Below, piece by piece: positions 5,842 to 7,905 of a stretch of DNA of 7,905 nucleotides; positions within the stretch are counted from its first letter, which is position 1; every line of letters starts with the position of its first letter. A model generated the notes under the pieces. It ran no database searches and had not been told where the DNA came from. It saw only the letters and a program-made list of their open reading frames with translations. This DNA is from an uncultured Erysipelotrichaceae bacterium. GTDB lineage: Bacteria; Bacillota_I; Bacilli_A; Erysipelotrichales; Erysipelotrichaceae. The stretch spans positions 1 through 7,905 of the forward strand of contig OMUX01000228.1 of the NCBI GenBank assembly GCA_900314345.1, in the 5' to 3' direction. A program made the translations under genes and the position numbers.

Positions 5842-5867
5842 GGGAGGTATTCTGATGTCTTTCGACA
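5802..5867 (-). ncRNA. Candidate small RNA (csRNA-like) or attenuating leader
   Basis: Bounded by a promoter whose predicted start is near 5867 and the terminator ending at 5802, so about 65 nt long. It would open with a small hairpin, GUC-GAAA-GAC (GAAA tetraloop); the repeat extends across the start site as GGTGTC/GACATC (5869-5854). A single-stranded segment CAGAAUACCUCCC follows, then the terminator hairpin. The exposed ACCUCCC (5848-5842) is complementary to Shine-Dalgarno sequences such as GGGAGG. Two stem-loops flanking an anti-Shine-Dalgarno stretch is the layout of the streptococcal cia-dependent csRNAs (known); that this locus acts the same way is inference. The alternative is a terminator-controlled leader of the acetokinase operon. 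No recognised riboswitch fold was seen. No open reading frame of note lies inside. Confidence 0.45.
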
Positions 5868-5872
5868 CCCGT

Positions 5873-5901
5873 ATAATAGTTATTGGAAACGTTTCAATCA
5901 A
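5873..5901 (-). promoter_or_regulatory. Leftward promoter with operator in its spacer
   Basis: TTGATT (5901-5896), a 17-base spacer and TATTAT (5878-5873) make a good sigma-A-type promoter on the minus strand. Upstream (5914-5942) is A/T-rich, like an UP element, and a short dyad GGCT/AGCC (5902-5913) abuts the -35. Transcription should start near 5867. Confidence 0.65.
5883..5897. promoter_or_regulatory. LacI/CcpA-family operator-like palindrome
   Basis: TTGGAAACGTTTCAA holds a perfect ten-base palindrome GAAACGTTTC (5886-5895) centred on CG, the hallmark of LacI-family operators. It fits the catabolite-responsive element TGWAANCGNTNWCA at 8 of 11 specified positions on the plus strand, so CcpA or a paralogous LacI-type regulator could bind. 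Lying wholly between -35 and -10, binding should repress. Confidence 0.6.
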
Positions 5902-5942
5902 GGCTGTTAAGCCATTTTTCACAAAATTCTCACTTTTCATGA

Positions 5943-5974
5943 CAAAAAAAAGACAAGACAGATCTGTGTCTGTC
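5943..5974 (-). terminator. Intrinsic terminator of the CpXC-kinase operon
   Basis: On the minus strand GACAGACA (5974-5967) pairs with TGTCTTGTC (5960-5952), with one bulged T and a six-base loop CAGATC, followed by eight T. It begins nine bases after the CpXC stop at 5983. Confidence 0.8.
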
Positions 5975-5982
5975 CTGCCGCA

Positions 5983-6687
5983 TCAGGAGCGCTTTGGCTC
6001 CCCTTCCTTCTTTTCCGTATAACCCATGGCACGGAATGCCCAGTCTTCATTGACTGTGACACTTGCCGTTTCTTCTTCCGAAAGATGCGGAAGCACTTCG
6101 GTTTCAATGCCCTTGTAGAGATCCTCATACACATCCACGGCATTGCCGAAGCCTTCATCCGTCTCAATGGAGAACCGGTCGGCATTCCTGGCCTTGTCCG
6201 GAGTATAGTACATGGCATTGATCTTAAGGTCCGGTGCCTTGCGGGCAATCTCCCCGCGCATCAGCACCTTCATCATCTCCAGGATGTGATCATCCCGGTG
6301 ATGATCAAAGATCTGTATCTTCTCACTCAGGGCATTGGGGCTCTCCACCACACGCACCGTGAAGCTGTCAAGCTTTGCAAGGATCGCAAGGGATGCTTCA
6401 TCACCCTGTCCTCTGAGGAATTCCTTCAAAGGCTCCAGCGGGTTCTCCTTCACCGCCCCTTGTACAAGGAAGAAGAGCAGTTTCTTCTCTTCATCGATGT
6501 AGAGCAATGGATAAGGAATGAAGTTGACCTTGCCGCAGGCACTGCAGGTGCTCTCAAAGATCCTGCCTCTTAAGACATCGTCCTTGAGCTGCGGGTCGCT
6601 TGTCACGTTGATCTCCGTATAGCAGCGGAAATCCTGCAGGGCATTGCATGCGCTGCATCGATACTGTTCGTCTGTAAATCTTGTCAT
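5983..6687 (-). CDS. CpXC-domain protein, downstream copy
   Basis: A 234-residue protein whose N-terminal part matches the CpXC domain: two Cys pairs, CSAC (C11, C14) and CSAC (C48, C51), probably forming a zinc-ribbon-like site, with NVTSDPQLKDDVLRG between and the family's YPLLYIDEEKKL strand after. The first residue after each leading Cys is Ser rather than the Pro of the family name. The C-terminal half (residues 80-234) is mixed alpha/beta and is shared with the other CpXC protein at 7402, for example LSEKIQIFDHHRDDHILEMMKVL and DLYKGIETEVLPHL. No signal peptide or membrane segment. The ATG at 6687 overlaps the kinase stop as ATGA, with only a weak GGTGA upstream, so it may depend on coupling. 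CpXC function is not established; I assign none. Confidence 0.85.
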   Translation of the reverse strand: MTRFTDEQYRCSACNALQDFRCYTEINVTSDPQLKDDVLRGRIFESTCSACGKVNFIPYPLLYIDEEKKLLFFLVQGAVKENPLEPLKEFLRGQGDEASLAILAKLDSFTVRVVESPNALSEKIQIFDHHRDDHILEMMKVLMRGEIARKAPDLKINAMYYTPDKARNADRFSIETDEGFGNAVDVYEDLYKGIETEVLPHLSEEETASVTVNEDWAFRAMGYTEKKEGEPKRS

Positions 6688-7421
6688 AATTTCACCACTT
6701 CATTGTTCTCATTGAAACGAATTGTTGTATCTGCCGGGATGCTGTGCTGTTTCACAAGCTTCACATTCACCCCGTCGCTGAAGGCAAGGAAATCCCTGGC
6801 GTCCTGTTCTGACATGCCGGAAGCCATCTTGCGTGAAACAAGACGTTCAAGCAGGACGTCCTGCGGTACATCCACATACAGAAGATCATCCGCAAGTGCC
6901 CGCATCTCATCCCATGGCTTTTCATCCAGCAGGAAATAGTTGCCTTCCACAAGGAGGATATCCCCGCTCACCGTCATTGCATTGTCGATCGGAGCGTGGG
7001 CAATGCGGCTGTATGCCGGCCAGCCGGCATTTTCCTTCCTTGCAAGCTTCAGCCGTTCCAGAAGCGCATCCGTATCGAAGGTTTCAGGTGCACCCTTGAT
7101 GGAAAGAAGCGGTATCTCCTTCCCGTTTCTTACGGTATGGTGGTCCTTCAGCCAGGCATTGTCGTGATGGAAGCCGTCCATGCCAAGTGCCTGTACGGGC
7201 ACAAGCTCTTTTTCCTGTTCACTGAGATGCTGCAGGAACAAGGACAATGTGGACTTGCCGCTGCCAGGTGCTCCGGCCATCAGGACCATAATACGTCTTC
7301 CCTTTTCCTTCTGAAGTGTACTCCATTTCTTCAGAAGCGGCAGGAATACATTCTGTACATCCTCTGTACAGTAAGATGCATCCACGGAAAGTCCGTTGAC
7401 TTCAAAGCAGTAATGCGCCAT
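6684..7421 (-). CDS. P-loop nucleoside/pantothenate-type kinase (PRK family)
   Basis: A 245-residue cytoplasmic kinase of the phosphoribulokinase/uridine-kinase superfamily, closest by motif to the broad nucleoside/nucleotide-kinase group that includes fructose-transport-associated kinases. Walker A is GAPGSGKST (50-58). The substrate-side block MDGFHHDN (81-88), KGAPETFD (109-116), the strand-loop VEGNYFLLD (158-166) ending in KPW, and a lid-like RLVSRKMASG (193-202) with a following SDGVN are all present and in order, so catalysis looks intact. An N-terminal extension of about 40 residues precedes the P-loop, as is common in this group. GGAGG lies five bases before the ATG, which overlaps the upstream CpXC gene by 20 bases. 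The acceptor (a nucleoside, pantothenate or a sugar) cannot be decided. The CpXC partners do not resolve it. Confidence 0.88.
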   Translation of the reverse strand: MAHYCFEVNGLSVDASYCTEDVQNVFLPLLKKWSTLQKEKGRRIMVLMAGAPGSGKSTLSLFLQHLSEQEKELVPVQALGMDGFHHDNAWLKDHHTVRNGKEIPLLSIKGAPETFDTDALLERLKLARKENAGWPAYSRIAHAPIDNAMTVSGDILLVEGNYFLLDEKPWDEMRALADDLLYVDVPQDVLLERLVSRKMASGMSEQDARDFLAFSDGVNVKLVKQHSIPADTTIRFNENNEVVKL

Positions 7422-7905
7422 CCCCGCCTCCGGCAGAAAGCACGGCAGAGTGTGCCCAGGTGCTGTCGATCACGGTTTCCCTGAGCAGTGTTTCATCCAG
7501 TGCCGGCAGGATCACATCCTTGATGCCTTCATACAGTTCATTGTCCATGCGGACGGTACCCTGGCTGATGCCTTTGGAGAATACCTCCAGGCGGTCTTCC
7601 CCTTCCACGGGATAGTAGAACAGCGCCTCAACCTCCATTTCCGGATTGCGTTCATGGATCTGCTGGCTTCTGAGAATCTTGAGGATCTCAAGGACACGGT
7701 CATCCATGCCATGGTCAAACAGCAGGATCTTTTCCTTGAGCACGCTAGGATCATAGACACAGCGGCAGGTCATGGCATCCATGATCTCCTGGCTGAAGTT
7801 CTCTTTTCCCTCTTCCCGCAGGCTGATCATGTACTTTCCGGGTCTGTCGGTATAAAGCAAGGGATACATGACAGGCGTCACTGCACCACAATGCGGGCAG
7901 ACATA
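7402..7905 (-). CDS. CpXC-domain protein, upstream copy, 5' end cut by window edge
   Basis: The 167 visible residues start inside the CpXC domain: the frame remains open to the right edge and reads YVCPHCGAVTPVMYPLLYTDRP, so the second Cys pair (CPHC) is present and the first lies outside. Any start at the internal GTG (7881) or ATG (7869) would delete half the zinc site, so the gene is treated as partial. The C-terminal part aligns with the other CpXC protein over LKEKILLFDHGMDDRVLEILKIL, an ALFYYP strand, NELYEGIKDVILPAL and a terminal STWAHSAV block (NEDWAFRAM in the partner), but has a shorter linker after YPLLY. The two look like an old duplication. Its last 20 bases overlap the kinase start. 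Function is unknown. Confidence 0.82.
   Translation of the reverse strand, partial: YVCPHCGAVTPVMYPLLYTDRPGKYMISLREEGKENFSQEIMDAMTCRCVYDPSVLKEKILLFDHGMDDRVLEILKILRSQQIHERNPEMEVEALFYYPVEGEDRLEVFSKGISQGTVRMDNELYEGIKDVILPALDETLLRETVIDSTWAHSAVLSAGGGDGALLL

Noticed and set aside
5872..5877. Perfect TATAAT on the plus strand
   Set aside because: No -35 at a proper distance (ATTCTG at 17 bases) and no plus-strand gene downstream; the overlapping minus-strand promoter is better supported.
5902..5918. Short plus-strand hairpin GGCT/AGCC followed by ATTTTT
   Set aside because: The stem is only four pairs and no plus-strand transcript is expected here; more likely part of the minus-strand promoter's upstream region.
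5668..5940. 90-codon minus-strand open frame across the regulatory island
   Set aside because: It runs through the promoter, the terminator hairpin and the first codons of the acetokinase in another frame; composition is unlike the neighbouring proteins and it has no ribosome site.
6085..6573. 162-codon plus-strand open frame
   Set aside because: Antisense to the downstream CpXC gene, which has clear Cys-pair motifs and a paralogue in the window.
6996..7484. 162-codon plus-strand open frame
   Set aside because: Antisense to the kinase P-loop region and to the start of its neighbour; no motif.

Overview
The window looks like chromosomal core or near-core sequence from a Bacillota (Firmicutes) bacterium of roughly balanced base composition. 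Supporting signs are purine-rich Shine-Dalgarno sites (AAGGAG, GGAGG), intrinsic terminators ending in T-runs, a butyrate-kinase-family protein and CpXC-domain proteins. Erysipelotrichia or a related gut anaerobe would fit, but I cannot fix the genus. I see no transposase, integrase, tRNA, rRNA, CRISPR array or phage gene.

Left part, 1-3139. A leftward pair (Dabb stress-response barrel protein, then a metallophosphoesterase cut by the left edge) is divergent from a rightward pair: a glycerophosphodiester phosphodiesterase and a monoacylglycerol-lipase/lysophospholipase-like hydrolase, joined by an ATGA stop/start overlap and closed by a terminator. A PAP2/AUR1-like membrane phosphatase follows on the same strand. 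Together these three suggest membrane-lipid or glycerolipid turnover (inference). A long perfect hairpin at 3101-3139 ends the rightward block and also serves the leftward transcript coming from the right.

Middle, 3140-5738, all leftward. A 66-residue orphan protein has its own promoter. Upstream of it is a tight three-gene run, each junction an ATGA overlap: a divergent butyrate-kinase-like acetokinase, a probable SseB-like protein, and a HAD phosphatase.

Regulatory island, 5739-5982. After the terminator of the right-hand operon there is a strong-looking leftward promoter (TTGATT, 17-base spacer, TATTAT) whose spacer holds the LacI/CcpA-type palindrome GAAACGTTTC. About 25 bases beyond the predicted start lies an exposed ACCTCCC (anti-Shine-Dalgarno) stretch, followed at once by an intrinsic terminator, all about 65 bases upstream of the kinase gene. 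This can be read either as a short independent regulatory RNA of about 65 nt resembling the streptococcal csRNAs, or as an attenuating leader of the kinase operon. It is the most interesting item in the window.

Right part, 5983-7905, leftward. Two diverged CpXC-domain proteins flank a PRK/uridine-kinase-type P-loop kinase with overlapping reading frames (20-base overlap, then ATGA). This compact CpXC-kinase-CpXC cassette has no function I can name. Its first gene is cut by the right edge.
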